The notes below the pieces were generated by a model, which was not told the DNA's origin, made no database searches, and saw only the letters and a list, made by a program, of their open reading frames with translations. Both the position numbers and the translations under genes were made by a program. A stretch of DNA of 8,311 nucleotides from Acidimicrobiaceae bacterium (GTDB lineage: Bacteria; Actinomycetota; Acidimicrobiia; Acidimicrobiales; Acidimicrobiaceae), in NCBI GenBank assembly GCA_013044365.1, contig JABEUP010000115.1, positions 1-8,311 on the forward strand, read 5' to 3'. Position 1 is the first letter of the stretch. The number at the start of each line of letters is the position of its first letter. This document shows positions 1 to 6,679 of this stretch, piece by piece.

Positions 1-561
1 ACGCCTGAGGAGATCTGCCTTTTTGATTTCTCCGGAAATCCGAGGGAGGCGGACCGTGGTTTCACAAAACCGGTTGAGTTGCCGCTGCATGGAGAGACCT
101 TAAGATCCAGAGCCGATGCCAACGTGGTGGTTCACGCCCATCCGCCTGCAGTATTAGCTGCAACATTAGCCAATCTTGACCTTGTGCCCGCCTTTGGATC
201 CTTCAATATTCCAGCAAATCAGATTGCCATGGAAGGTATTCCGATTTATCCACGTTCTATCTTGATCTCGAGCCGCGAAATTGCTCTAGATATGCTCGCT
301 ACCATGGGAGATCATCGGGCATGTGTTCTTAGAGGCCACGGAATTACCGTTGTCGGCACGACCCTGGAGTCAGCATTGCTCAGCGCTCTTAATGTGAATA
401 CTCTGGCACAGGTTGCCTTGGAGATAGCCAAGACTGGTTTAAGGGCGGTACCAATTCCAGAGGAAGATCAGGCGCTGGTTCCAAAGGTCAGCAAATTCAG
501 CCCAGATGCCGGATGGAAGTTTTACGAGGCCAAACTTCGCCGATATGGCTTCGATAAATAA
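1..561 (+). CDS. Class II aldolase/adducin family protein, 3' part of gene
   Basis: The reading frame is open from the first base and ends with TAA, giving 186 residues; the start lies upstream of the window, probably by a few tens of codons, since the family is usually about 210-260 residues. The visible part begins TPEE and contains a VELPLH segment (residues 25-30), whose Glu26 matches the catalytic acid of fuculose-phosphate aldolase-type enzymes. The zinc ligands are visible: His45 and His47 in VVHAHPP, and His113 in LRGHGIT. Family members cleave or epimerise phosphorylated sugars or decarboxylate related hydroxy acids in the cytoplasm; the substrate here cannot be read. An internal TTG at 79 could be mistaken for a start, but the homology clearly runs upstream of it. 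The gene converges on the MFS gene with a 33-base gap. The family call is firm, the substrate unknown. Confidence 0.9.
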   Translation, partial: TPEEICLFDFSGNPREADRGFTKPVELPLHGETLRSRADANVVVHAHPPAVLAATLANLDLVPAFGSFNIPANQIAMEGIPIYPRSILISSREIALDMLATMGDHRACVLRGHGITVVGTTLESALLSALNVNTLAQVALEIAKTGLRAVPIPEEDQALVPKVSKFSPDAGWKFYEAKLRRYGFDK

Positions 562-594
562 CTATTACTGAGTTGCCGCCTAAATAGGAATACG

Positions 595-1749
595 TTAAGT
601 CGCGGACGAACGTTGGAAAACTCCTCTGGCGGCGAGTATGGGAAGTCCCAATACACCACCTACCAGAAACAGGGCCTCGGACATTCCTAGGGTCCCAAGA
701 AGCATTGCGGTGAAGAAAGGTGCGACCAGCAGAGCGCCCGCTCGAAAGCTTCCCGCAATGGCGATGGCATCCCCCTTCTGGTGCAATGAAACTCCGTTAG
801 CAGCTAGGACCGGGCCGAGTGTTTGTAATAGACCTGCACCCACCCCGCCAACAGCGAGAAGAACCACAGTTAGAACAACAGACCTGGCAGTGATACCTAC
901 CAAAGCGGTACCGCATGCGGCACCCAGCACTCCAATCGCGAACACTCTTTCGGGCGAGCGCTTGTTGAGGAGTCCCATCACTCCTGCTCCCGCTATGCTC
1001 GCTGCGTTTGCAATAGCGACTAAGAGACCGACCATGAAATAGCTTTCCCCTACCGATTTAAGGACAACTGGAGTATACGAGTTCAGAATTCCTCTCCAGG
1101 ATCCAGCAGTTAGACCTGCCCACGAGCCAATCCTTACTTCGCGCTGATTCCAAATTTCCCGTCTTACCCTGTTCCCCTGTTTTACAAAGGGAAGTTCCTT
1201 TACCAAAGTTGTTGCCGGTATAGCTGAGAGAATTGCTATGATTCCCGCAATTAGGAATGCGGTGGAGAGCGAGAACCGGGCGATGTAGCCAGCAAGAAGT
1301 GGTCCGGCGAGAAGTCCACAGCTCGACATAAAATTAACAGCTGCCATGCGGCCGACAGATGGTCCGGTCTGGCGTACTACGTGGGTTGTGGCAGCCGTCC
1401 AGAAGACGCCCCTTGCCAGTCCCTGTATCAACTCTGCCAGTACGAAGACAACCACGAATGCGGACCATGCAACGAGGAATCCGGAGACCGCCATCGCAAG
1501 ACATGCTCCAGCAACAAGCAGTTTGTCGCTCACATGGCGCATTGCCGCGGCTGACAACATTCGCGCTACCAGCTGTGTGACGGCTGATAGCGCTGTGAGA
1601 ATACCGATATCTGGTTTTGAGTAACCAGCGGCAAGTGCCAGAAGGGGCAGAAGGACCGCTTGCACTCCCAATGACAATGAGTAAACCAGGGCTGTAAAAG
1701 ATAGAACATTGTTGTCGCGAAGTACCGAATTGGAGGTTTTCCCTACCAT
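595..1749 (-). CDS. MFS transporter
   Basis: The product has 384 residues and is almost entirely alternating hydrophobic stretches, consistent with about 12 membrane helices in two six-helix halves. The first helix is near residues 14-38, and a charged cytoplasmic loop near 190-205 (KQGNRVRREIWNQRE) divides the halves. The segment AAAMRHVSDKLLVAG between helices 2 and 3 resembles a degenerate MFS loop motif (GxxxDR type). Glycine-rich helices such as AVGGVGAGLLQTLGPVLAANG in the C-terminal half are typical of the superfamily. It lies in the inner membrane and is probably a secondary exporter or importer of a small molecule; the cargo is not predictable. The ATG at 1749 is the first possible ATG, since a stop codon lies three codons upstream; no good ribosome-binding site is visible. 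It stands alone on its strand, 930 bases after hyuB, and converges on the aldolase-family gene. Confidence 0.88.
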   Translation of the reverse strand: MVGKTSNSVLRDNNVLSFTALVYSLSLGVQAVLLPLLALAAGYSKPDIGILTALSAVTQLVARMLSAAAMRHVSDKLLVAGACLAMAVSGFLVAWSAFVVVFVLAELIQGLARGVFWTAATTHVVRQTGPSVGRMAAVNFMSSCGLLAGPLLAGYIARFSLSTAFLIAGIIAILSAIPATTLVKELPFVKQGNRVRREIWNQREVRIGSWAGLTAGSWRGILNSYTPVVLKSVGESYFMVGLLVAIANAASIAGAGVMGLLNKRSPERVFAIGVLGAACGTALVGITARSVVLTVVLLAVGGVGAGLLQTLGPVLAANGVSLHQKGDAIAIAGSFRAGALLVAPFFTAMLLGTLGMSEALFLVGGVLGLPILAARGVFQRSSAT

Positions 1750-1790
1750 TATGGCTTAATTTTACGCATGATAATCCCTGGTTGGTAGCA

Positions 1791-1819
1791 CTTACACAAA
1801 CAATACTCCATCGCGTCAA
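1791..1819 (-). promoter_or_regulatory. Candidate promoter of the MFS gene
   Basis: Read on the minus strand, TTGACG (1819-1814) is followed by a 17-base spacer and TGTAAG (1796-1791). That is five of six and four of six matches to the sigma-70 consensus at ideal spacing. A start near 1784 would give a leader of about 35 bases to the ATG at 1749. The -35 lies in a GCGTCAA word that recurs at 1914-1920, and a 6-bp inverted repeat lies directly upstream. The -10 is weak, so the promoter may need an activator. Confidence 0.35.
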
Positions 1820-1820
1820 T

Positions 1821-1838
1821 GCGGACAAAAGGGTCCGC
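1821..1838. repeat. Inverted repeat GCGGAC-N6-GTCCGC
   Basis: Perfect 6-bp arms (1821-1826 and 1833-1838) are divided by AAAAGG. The repeat sits immediately upstream of the candidate -35 of the MFS gene, where a regulator could bind. No T-run follows on either strand, so it is not a simple terminator. An operator role is inference. Confidence 0.4.
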
Positions 1839-1864
1839 CCGAATACTGCCAAGATTGTTCAGCA

Positions 1865-1905
1865 AGCGGTTTACGGTACTGAATCACCCAATAGCGTAAA
1901 CCGCT
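1865..1905. repeat. 11-bp perfect inverted repeat upstream of the MFS gene
   Basis: AGCGGTTTACG (1865-1875) is the exact reverse complement of CGTAAACCGCT (1895-1905), with 19 bases between. The element lies about 80-120 bases upstream of the probable MFS transcription start. It is flanked by imperfect copies of CTCCAT followed by GCGTCAA (1806-1819 and 1904-1920). It could be a two-site operator or a stem-loop in a longer transcript. Its function is unknown. Confidence 0.6.
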
Positions 1906-2162
1906 CCATTATTGCGTCAAGCTGCCGTGATAGCCGCCGCGTTCATCGGTTCGATTCCGAAAGTGTGGTCGCAACATAGCTTCCAAGGGTACATTCCTAA
2001 AGCAATAAGCTTTAAAACGGGTCAACTGACCTAGGGTCGCGCTCCGATACCCCCGCAAAGTCGCTAATCGCGTCAGAACTTCATCGCAGATAGCTTATCC
2101 TGCCACTACCCAAATTTGATGCTGTGGTGATTATGCCGCCCCTTGTCATGGCTGTTTTAGCG

Positions 2163-2179
2163 TATTAACCGAGTTAATA
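2163..2179. promoter_or_regulatory. Operator-like palindrome TATTAAC-CGA-GTTAATA
   Basis: Perfect 7-bp arms with a 3-base centre make a 17-bp palindrome of the size bound by dimeric repressors. On the minus strand a perfect TTGACA (2200-2195) lies 15 bases before the TATTAA at the palindrome's edge. This is a short-spaced promoter-like arrangement with the palindrome over the -10. If active it would transcribe towards the MFS gene with a leader of about 400 bases. Both roles are inferred. Confidence 0.35.
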
Positions 2180-2333
2180 GAATCAGGGTACATTTGTCAA
2201 TTCGCTACTGTCAAAATTAGGATTAAGTTATTGATTGCGGTAGTGCAGTTCCCGCCCATGTCGTTTGGGAGGTTCGCAGCGGGCGTTATCGCGAACAAGT
2301 CTGTGGAAAATAATGTCTTCGATCCTCTTTTCC

Positions 2334-2392
2334 GTGAACTATCCAATCACGACATATAGGTTGGCCGCGCCCCGTGATTACGATAGTTTCAC
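2334..2392. repeat. Long imperfect hairpin
   Basis: The left arm GTGAACTATC (2334-2343) plus AATCACG (2345-2351) pairs with CGTGATT (2373-2379) plus GATAGTTTCAC (2382-2392). Small bulges interrupt the stem, leaving a loop of about 21 bases. The total is roughly 17 paired bases. It lies 290 bases downstream of the hyuB stop codon. It could be a structured RNA element, a mobile-element end or a processing site; nothing identifies which. Confidence 0.5.
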
Positions 2393-2669
2393 CATTTGTT
2401 GAAGTGTTTTTGCAGGTTATCCCTTTGACGCCGTTCGAGACTAGGACCAGATTTGTCGCGGTCGATCTATACCCCGGGGGAGTTGACATAACTGAGTCCG
2501 GAGAGGGATGAGTCGTTTTCCTAATGCCGCTCCAAATGCTGGAATTGACATCACTCGGTATAGTGTCGCGGCGATCGGTCACCATCGGTAAATGCGGTTG
2601 TTTTGGTTGGCTGCGGCGCGACGGAGGGGTTTCGTGTGATGCATTGAGTTTATGAACCCCGAGCTGTAT

Positions 2670-2686
2670 GGATTGATTGTCAATCC
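2670..2686. repeat. Short hairpin over the hyuB stop codon
   Basis: GGATTGA-TTG-TCAATCC has perfect 7-bp arms and a 3-base loop. The hyuB stop codon (2682-2680 read on the minus strand) lies inside it. No T-run follows in the direction of hyuB transcription, so it is at best a weak terminator or an mRNA-end stabilising hairpin. Confidence 0.35.
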
Positions 2687-4413
2687 ACCGTGACTCCGTA
2701 TGTCGCCTCTGCTCTTTGTTTGGATAGCAGCCCGTCTTCGATATCGGCGAGAATTGCCTCTTTGTCACGTAAGTTAGGAGGTCCAAATCCGCCGCCACCC
2801 ATTCCGCGAACATATACAGCATCGCCGATATTTATTTGCAATCCCAATGCCGATGGCTGCTGGGTCAGAACTTCCTCTATGCCACCCAGCTCCTCGTAAA
2901 GCGGGACTTCGCCTTGGATTTTAACTAAGATATCAGTACCCCTTTTTACGATGATCTTGGAGGATGTGCCATCCTCGCCGCCGGAAAATCCACGCGAACC
3001 TACGTCACGACCAATGTAGAAACTGAGATCGCTCGCGGAATCGACGCCATAGAGACAGCGAGACCAATATCCAGCCAGGCCTCCGCGGTACTGTCCAGCA
3101 CCGTCGGAGTCAGGGAGCAGTCCTCTTGACAGATAGAGAATGGGATAACGGTACTCGTAGGACTCAATACTGGGAAGGGCAGTATTGGTAGATCCTGCGA
3201 TATTTGATACGTCGATTCCGTTTGAATTGGATCGCGCCCCCCCGCCATGTAGCGAAGCGTCTCCGCGAACCGTATACCACCTGCCGATCTGATCTGTGCC
3301 AGACCACTGCACGTCGGTAAAACCCCAACCCCATTCAGCCATTGCGTATTGTTTTCGTGGCGTATCTATTAGGGCTTGTGTTAGCAGAGCAATTGTTATC
3401 CCCTGGACTCGCCAGCCGGTAATAGTCGATGCGCCCGAACACGGTGCTGGAGGGTTGCAATTGATAACGGTTCCAGTGGGAATCTTGACATCAACGAGAT
3501 TGAAGGTTCCAGCGTTTACTGTAAGATCCGGGAAAAGTTGGCAGGCCAGAATGTTATGGAGATTGGCCACCGCACATGGCAAAGCACAGTTTATAAATGT
3601 TTTGGCCTCTTTGTCGGTTCCCTCAAAGTCAAATAGAAGGCCATTGTCATTTACGGTCATCGTCGCTTTGATGGTATAGATTTTGTCGTAGTCAAGAAAC
3701 TCGGTTGCCTCGTATACGCCGGGGCTAAGTACTGAGATACGTTCACGTGCCTGGGCCTCCGCAAGTTGGATACTGCTTTCGAAGGTCTCATGTAGAGCCT
3801 GAGTTCCGTAGCGTTGCACCAGGGCGAGTATCTTTTCTGCTGCAGCAAAGTTAGCGGATATCTGTGCCTTTAGATCCAGCGACTGGTATCTAGGCATTCT
3901 TACGTTATCCAGGAAGAGATTAAAAATGTCATCTCTAATCTTTCCATTTTCAACTATTCTTGTCGGTTTGAAGATAATGCCTTCCTGATGCCAGTCTGTT
4001 GCCAATGGAGCTCGTCCCGGAGTCATTGCTCCAACATCCACATGGTGAGTTGCATTGCCAACCCAGGCGATCAGTTCATTATTGTGGTGTATCGGCATCA
4101 TTACCGCAAGGTCAAGAATATGTAGTGCACCTGAATGAGGATCATTGACTAGGTACATATCACCAGGTTTTATATCATCCTTGAACCGATTCATGCAGCT
4201 TTGCAACATGTATGAGAGGGTCGTGCCGTGCCTTGGCATCCAGGTTGAATAAACGACAGTGCGTCCGTCAGCATCTGAGACATTGAAACCCAGATCGCGG
4301 CCCTCTACGACACCAGGGCTTACTGCGCACCTCTGAAGCACCAAACCACCCTCATAGCCAATCTGCAGTAAACGGTTGGAAATGATCTCCGTAAGAATCG
4401 GATCTATTTTCAT
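2680..4413 (-). CDS. hyuB: Hydantoinase B/oxoprolinase family protein
   Basis: The 577-residue product matches the family over its whole length. Near the N-terminus it has GDMYLVNDPHSGALHILDLA (residues 84-103), then ATHHVDVGAMTPG (121-133), QEGIIFKPTRI (143-153) and DLKAQISANFAAAEKI (180-195). Later come the Asn-rich segment leading to DSDGAGQYRGGLAGYW, and a C-terminal GMGGGGFGPP followed by the usual end ATYGV. It is complete and of normal size. HyuB proteins work in the cytoplasm with a HyuA-type subunit in ATP-dependent opening or carboxylation of hydantoins, 5-oxoproline, acetone or acetophenone. No HyuA gene is in this window on either side, which is unusual. The start ATG has AAGGAG (4430-4425) 11 bases upstream, slightly distant. 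The substrate cannot be told; the divergent GntR gene is the likeliest regulator. Confidence 0.93.
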   Translation of the reverse strand: MKIDPILTEIISNRLLQIGYEGGLVLQRCAVSPGVVEGRDLGFNVSDADGRTVVYSTWMPRHGTTLSYMLQSCMNRFKDDIKPGDMYLVNDPHSGALHILDLAVMMPIHHNNELIAWVGNATHHVDVGAMTPGRAPLATDWHQEGIIFKPTRIVENGKIRDDIFNLFLDNVRMPRYQSLDLKAQISANFAAAEKILALVQRYGTQALHETFESSIQLAEAQARERISVLSPGVYEATEFLDYDKIYTIKATMTVNDNGLLFDFEGTDKEAKTFINCALPCAVANLHNILACQLFPDLTVNAGTFNLVDVKIPTGTVINCNPPAPCSGASTITGWRVQGITIALLTQALIDTPRKQYAMAEWGWGFTDVQWSGTDQIGRWYTVRGDASLHGGGARSNSNGIDVSNIAGSTNTALPSIESYEYRYPILYLSRGLLPDSDGAGQYRGGLAGYWSRCLYGVDSASDLSFYIGRDVGSRGFSGGEDGTSSKIIVKRGTDILVKIQGEVPLYEELGGIEEVLTQQPSALGLQINIGDAVYVRGMGGGGFGPPNLRDKEAILADIEDGLLSKQRAEATYGVTVD

Positions 4414-4424
4414 CTACTCGGTGA

Positions 4425-4430
4425 CTCCTT
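4425..4430 (-). promoter_or_regulatory. Ribosome-binding site of hyuB
   Basis: AAGGAG on the minus strand lies 11 bases before the ATG at 4413. The spacing is longer than usual, but no other good site lies closer and no better start codon is near. Confidence 0.5.
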
Positions 4431-4473
4431 GATTTTCCCTTGCTCTAACAGCATTTGGCTAAATTGTTGATTT

Positions 4474-4526
4474 CCAGAATCTCTGGTATCAGCGCATATT
4501 TTAATGCGCAATCTGAAGCAGCCCAA
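4474..4526 (-). promoter_or_regulatory. Candidate hyuB promoter with two palindromes
   Basis: On the minus strand TTGGGC (4526-4521), a 17-base spacer and TAAAAT (4503-4498) form a sigma-70-like promoter with a weak -35 and a good -10. The TAAAAT is exactly the centre of a perfect palindrome with arms GCGCAT and ATGCGC (4492-4509). A second palindrome, CCAGA-ATC-TCTGG (4474-4486), falls just after the predicted start near 4491. This arrangement suits repression by a dimeric regulator. The leader would be about 78 bases. All of this is inferred from sequence. Confidence 0.35.
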
Positions 4527-4982
4527 AGAATTCGATTCTCGTTTTGTTGCCTGGCTCATAGTATTTCAGAAAACTTGTATATTACCGAGATTTTAGAATT
4601 CCTAGCTTGGCATTGCATCCGCGACCTCCCGCAGTGAATGTAAACCTATAACCGGATGTCTCGGGCAGTGCGGCATAGCTGCCGCCGTGCGTGCGTGCCA
4701 CGCTTCCGCTCCGCCGTAAAGACTAAGGATGAAGAATGACCGAATTCCCCACGAGTCCAGCCATATATTGTTCGCTAATCCGAGGCGTACTTGCGGTCGG
4801 ATGGTTAGTCAAAATAAGCCTGAGGTTCAAGGTAGCCCTGTGTTGGCAAGGAGCTGATTGGAGGTGTCCCTCAGTTATCTCGTAATCCAGATTGTTAGTA
4901 TCGTATTGCGATGGCAGCGGAATCGTTATGAGGTTTAATATGCAAAGGTATATATCACTTTGATAAACGTGGTAGTTTTTCT

Positions 4983-4996
4983 TTGACGGGCGTCAA
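4983..4996. promoter_or_regulatory. Operator-like palindrome TTGACG-GG-CGTCAA
   Basis: The 14-base element has perfect 6-bp arms. A related half, TGACGGACGT, occurs at 5074-5083, about 90 bases downstream and still before the GntR start. Both lie upstream of the regulator gene, the usual place for autoregulation by FadR-type proteins. The sequence does not clearly match the TNGTNNNACNA pattern I recall for the FadR group, so the link to this regulator is a guess. Confidence 0.35.
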
Positions 4997-5141
4997 CTTG
5001 CCAGCAGGAAGCCGCCTGTAGTTTTTTTGTCCAAATGGAGGCAGAGTATCAATCACGGGCGCGGAATTCTCACTGACGGACGTGCACAGAGCACATGTTT
5101 TATTTCGGTCGCAACTAGGGTATCTTAAATGTTATCAACGC

Positions 5142-5146
5142 AGGAG
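5142..5146 (+). promoter_or_regulatory. Ribosome-binding site that sets the GntR start
   Basis: AGGAG lies 7 bases before the GTG at 5154, an ideal spacing. The in-frame GTG further upstream at 5082 has no such site, and the 24 extra residues it would add do not look like the family. Confidence 0.75.
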
Positions 5147-5153
5147 CCAGAGA

Positions 5154-5915
5154 GTGGCAAGTAACCCTACTCCGGCACGTCGCACAAGTAATATCGGAGA
5201 GGATTTGTTCAGTCCTGTTACTTCGGCGCGAATTTCGGCGACAATTGTAAATCAAATAAGGACCCTTATCCATCAGGGTCAGCTTTCACCTGGAGACCGG
5301 CTTCCGTCCGAAAGAGAATTATGTGCTTCCTTCGGAGTCAGCAGGATAACTATTAGGGATGCGCTTCGGGTTCTTGAATCCTCGGGATTGATCGAGATTA
5401 GAGTTGGCGCACATGGCGGCGCCTACGTGACCGCCCCGACAAGCAGCAATATTATTTCCGGGATTACCGATATGCTCGCCATGTCCGCTCTTTCCGCTGC
5501 CGAAATTACTGAAGCCCGAATCATTTTCGAGCTTGGGATCATTGAACTGGTTTGCGAGCGAGCCAAAGAGGAGGATTTCGAGGCCTTGGAGGAAATTGTC
5601 GCGAGGTCGCGGGATTCTTTGGAAAGCAATAATTATAATACTGCGTTGTCGGCGGAATTTCATATACGCCTAGCTAGGAGCGCTCATAATCGAACGTTAA
5701 ATTTGATTGTTGAGTCTTTCCAAGGGCCCTTGAGGTACTCCCTGCTTGAGGCGCAGCACGCAGCACCATCCATGGGGGATCCGGGTGTTACGGAACACCA
5801 AGAGTTGTTAAAAGCTCTTAAGGATAGAGATCCGGTCTCGGCGAGAGAAGTACTCTATAAACATCTGAGCAGGACCTACCATCGTCTGGCTCAAGAAGAG
5901 TCACCGAATCCCTAG
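5154..5915 (+). CDS. GntR family transcriptional regulator, FadR subfamily (FCD domain)
   Basis: With the GTG start at 5154 the product has 253 residues, normal for the family. The winged helix spans about residues 23-93. It includes LSPGDRLPSERELCASFGVSRITIRDALRVLESSGLIEIR in short overlapping parts: PSERELCASFGVSR (51-64) and TIRDALRVLESSGLI (66-80), then the wing GAHGGAYV. The FCD effector domain covers about 115-245. It shows three His at positions expected for metal binding: His170 in EFH, His215 in EHQELL and His237 in KHL. The Asp normally four residues before the first His is Ser166 here, so metal binding may be changed. Such proteins are cytoplasmic dimers that usually repress catabolic genes and are released by an organic acid. 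It diverges from hyuB, its likeliest target, and converges on the methyltransferase gene. Subfamily firm; effector unknown. Confidence 0.93.
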   Translation: MASNPTPARRTSNIGEDLFSPVTSARISATIVNQIRTLIHQGQLSPGDRLPSERELCASFGVSRITIRDALRVLESSGLIEIRVGAHGGAYVTAPTSSNIISGITDMLAMSALSAAEITEARIIFELGIIELVCERAKEEDFEALEEIVARSRDSLESNNYNTALSAEFHIRLARSAHNRTLNLIVESFQGPLRYSLLEAQHAAPSMGDPGVTEHQELLKALKDRDPVSAREVLYKHLSRTYHRLAQEESPNP

Positions 5916-5926
5916 GTTCGTAATGG

Positions 5927-5963
5927 CCGGCGTCCAATGAATTGAGCTTTACCGGCGTCCAAT
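5927..5963. repeat. 12-base direct repeat CCGGCGTCCAAT
   Basis: Two exact copies (5927-5938 and 5952-5963) start 25 bases apart, in the short space between the convergent GntR and methyltransferase genes. No hairpin terminator is evident there. The copies could be a small tandem duplication or a binding-site pair; position at gene ends argues against a promoter role. Confidence 0.5.
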
Positions 5964-6007
5964 TGTTAATCATGCGATTGACTGCGGGGGGCCCGTAAAG
6001 GTTCGTG

Positions 6008-6670
6008 TTAGGGTTTTCTTGCTAAAAGCAGAAATGTATAATATGCCTGCCATGCGGTCTGGACTGTTGTGATTCCCGCCTTTGCCAAGGCGTCGGTGTG
6101 GTCCGCTATCGACGGGGCTGGTCTCTCGTGCCGGTGGCCAGAATCCGCATCCCCCGATTCTCTTTTCGGCAATACTATTTTTCTGGCAGATCGGAAAGTC
6201 GCATCCCAGCGGTCACCAAGGTAGGCATGGTCGAGATTTATGATCCAGCCCTTGGGACGCACCAGCTGGCATACTTCCGCGTAGAAGGTAGCCAGTTCCC
6301 CGGAAGTCAGGTGATGCGTGGCCCGCGAAGTCATAACCACGTCGAGTCCGGTTGGAAGTCCAGATGCGGAAATATTGTACATATCCCCAAAAACCCACGA
6401 AATGCGTGGGCCATACTGCGCCAGTGCAGTTTGGGCGGTAACTCGCATAGTCTCTGAAGCATCATGCCAAATTCCAGTTGATTCCGGGAACATGTCGAGA
6501 AATATTTTCAGGAAAGTACCCGGGCCGGAAGCAATGTCGGCGACTGTAGCCGCTCCGCCCTCCGTTGCAACGATTGAGGCTGCAATTCTGCGAGGTAAGT
6601 CCAACATTTCGGTTGCGGCATCGCTTGTTAGCCAGCCAGCTGCTTCATCCTCTGTCCATTTTCGAGGCAC
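6008..6670 (-). CDS. Class I SAM-dependent methyltransferase
   Basis: With the GTG start at 6670 the product has 220 residues. It shows the Rossmann-type methyltransferase order: motif I VADIASGPGTFL (about residues 43-54) binding SAM, an acid in WHDAS (about 68-72) for the ribose, WVFGDMYN (92-99), GLDVVMTSRATHHL (108-121), and VRPKGWIINLDHAYLG, the usual post-motif strand. It methylates an unknown small molecule in the cytoplasm. The start is uncertain. GTG at 6670 has GGAGG four bases upstream, the same spacing as the divergent cupin gene. A TTG at 6727 would add 19 protein-like residues but has no ribosome site and follows a stop codon directly. It shares a control region with the cupin gene. 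The methyl acceptor cannot be predicted. Confidence 0.85.
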   Translation of the reverse strand: MPRKWTEDEAAGWLTSDAATEMLDLPRRIAASIVATEGGAATVADIASGPGTFLKIFLDMFPESTGIWHDASETMRVTAQTALAQYGPRISWVFGDMYNISASGLPTGLDVVMTSRATHHLTSGELATFYAEVCQLVRPKGWIINLDHAYLGDRWDATFRSARKIVLPKRESGDADSGHRHERPAPSIADHTDALAKAGITTVQTAWQAYYTFLLLARKP

Positions 6671-6674
6671 TATT

Positions 6675-6679
6675 CCTCC
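6675..6679 (-). promoter_or_regulatory. Possible ribosome-binding site of the methyltransferase
   Basis: GGAGG on the minus strand lies four bases before GTG at 6670. It would fall inside the coding sequence if the TTG at 6727 were used, where it would encode part of LGG, so it could be chance. Confidence 0.45.

Larger units (their letters stand above)
1750..2679. other. 930-base gap without a convincing gene
   Basis: No open frame here reads like a protein. The frames present are short or rich in Arg, Ser, Pro and Cys, with no recognised motif, and no RNA gene was seen. The stretch holds the candidate MFS promoter and inverted repeats at 1821-1838, 1865-1905, 2020-2031 (GGTCA-AC-TGACC), 2163-2179 and 2334-2392. 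TTGACATNACT occurs twice, at 2483 and 2545. It may be a long control region or the remains of deleted genes; no recognisable fragment of hyuA or of a transposase could be read. Confidence 0.6.
4414..5153. other. 740-base divergent gap between hyuB and the GntR gene
   Basis: No convincing gene was found. A 49-codon frame starting with ATG at 4736 and a 60-codon frame from 4455 have protein-unlike composition. Besides the candidate hyuB promoter, the stretch holds a hairpin GCGGCA-TAGC-TGCCGC (4670-4685) and a GTGC-rich patch after it. There is a weak plus-strand promoter candidate, TTATGA (4926-4931), 17 bases, TATATA (4949-4954). Further on is the palindrome at 4983-4996. The length is large for a simple divergent promoter region. 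Confidence 0.55.

Noticed and set aside
1334..1852. 172-codon minus-strand frame over the MFS gene
   Set aside because: It is out of frame with the transporter, with Cys/Arg-rich composition typical of a shadow frame, and its start overlaps the candidate promoter.
2286..2822. 178-codon minus-strand frame overlapping the hyuB 3' end
   Set aside because: Its first part is hyuB read in another frame. The rest is rich in Ser, Thr, Arg and Pro, with scattered Cys and Trp and no motif. It also runs through the hairpin at 2334-2392.
4670..4700. GTGC-rich patch and GCGGCA/TGCCGC hairpin as a mobile-element end
   Set aside because: No partner inverted repeat, target duplication or transposase fragment was found nearby.
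4736..4885. Small 49-residue plus-strand frame beginning MTEF after AAGGATGAAG
   Set aside because: The composition (three Cys and three Trp in 49 residues, many rare codons) is not protein-like and the AAGGA is only a modest ribosome site; it remains a remote possibility.
5927..5963. Two copies of a 12-base repeat as the start of a CRISPR array
   Set aside because: Only two short copies 25 bases apart, with a 13-base interval; too short and too few for a repeat-spacer array, and no cas gene is present.
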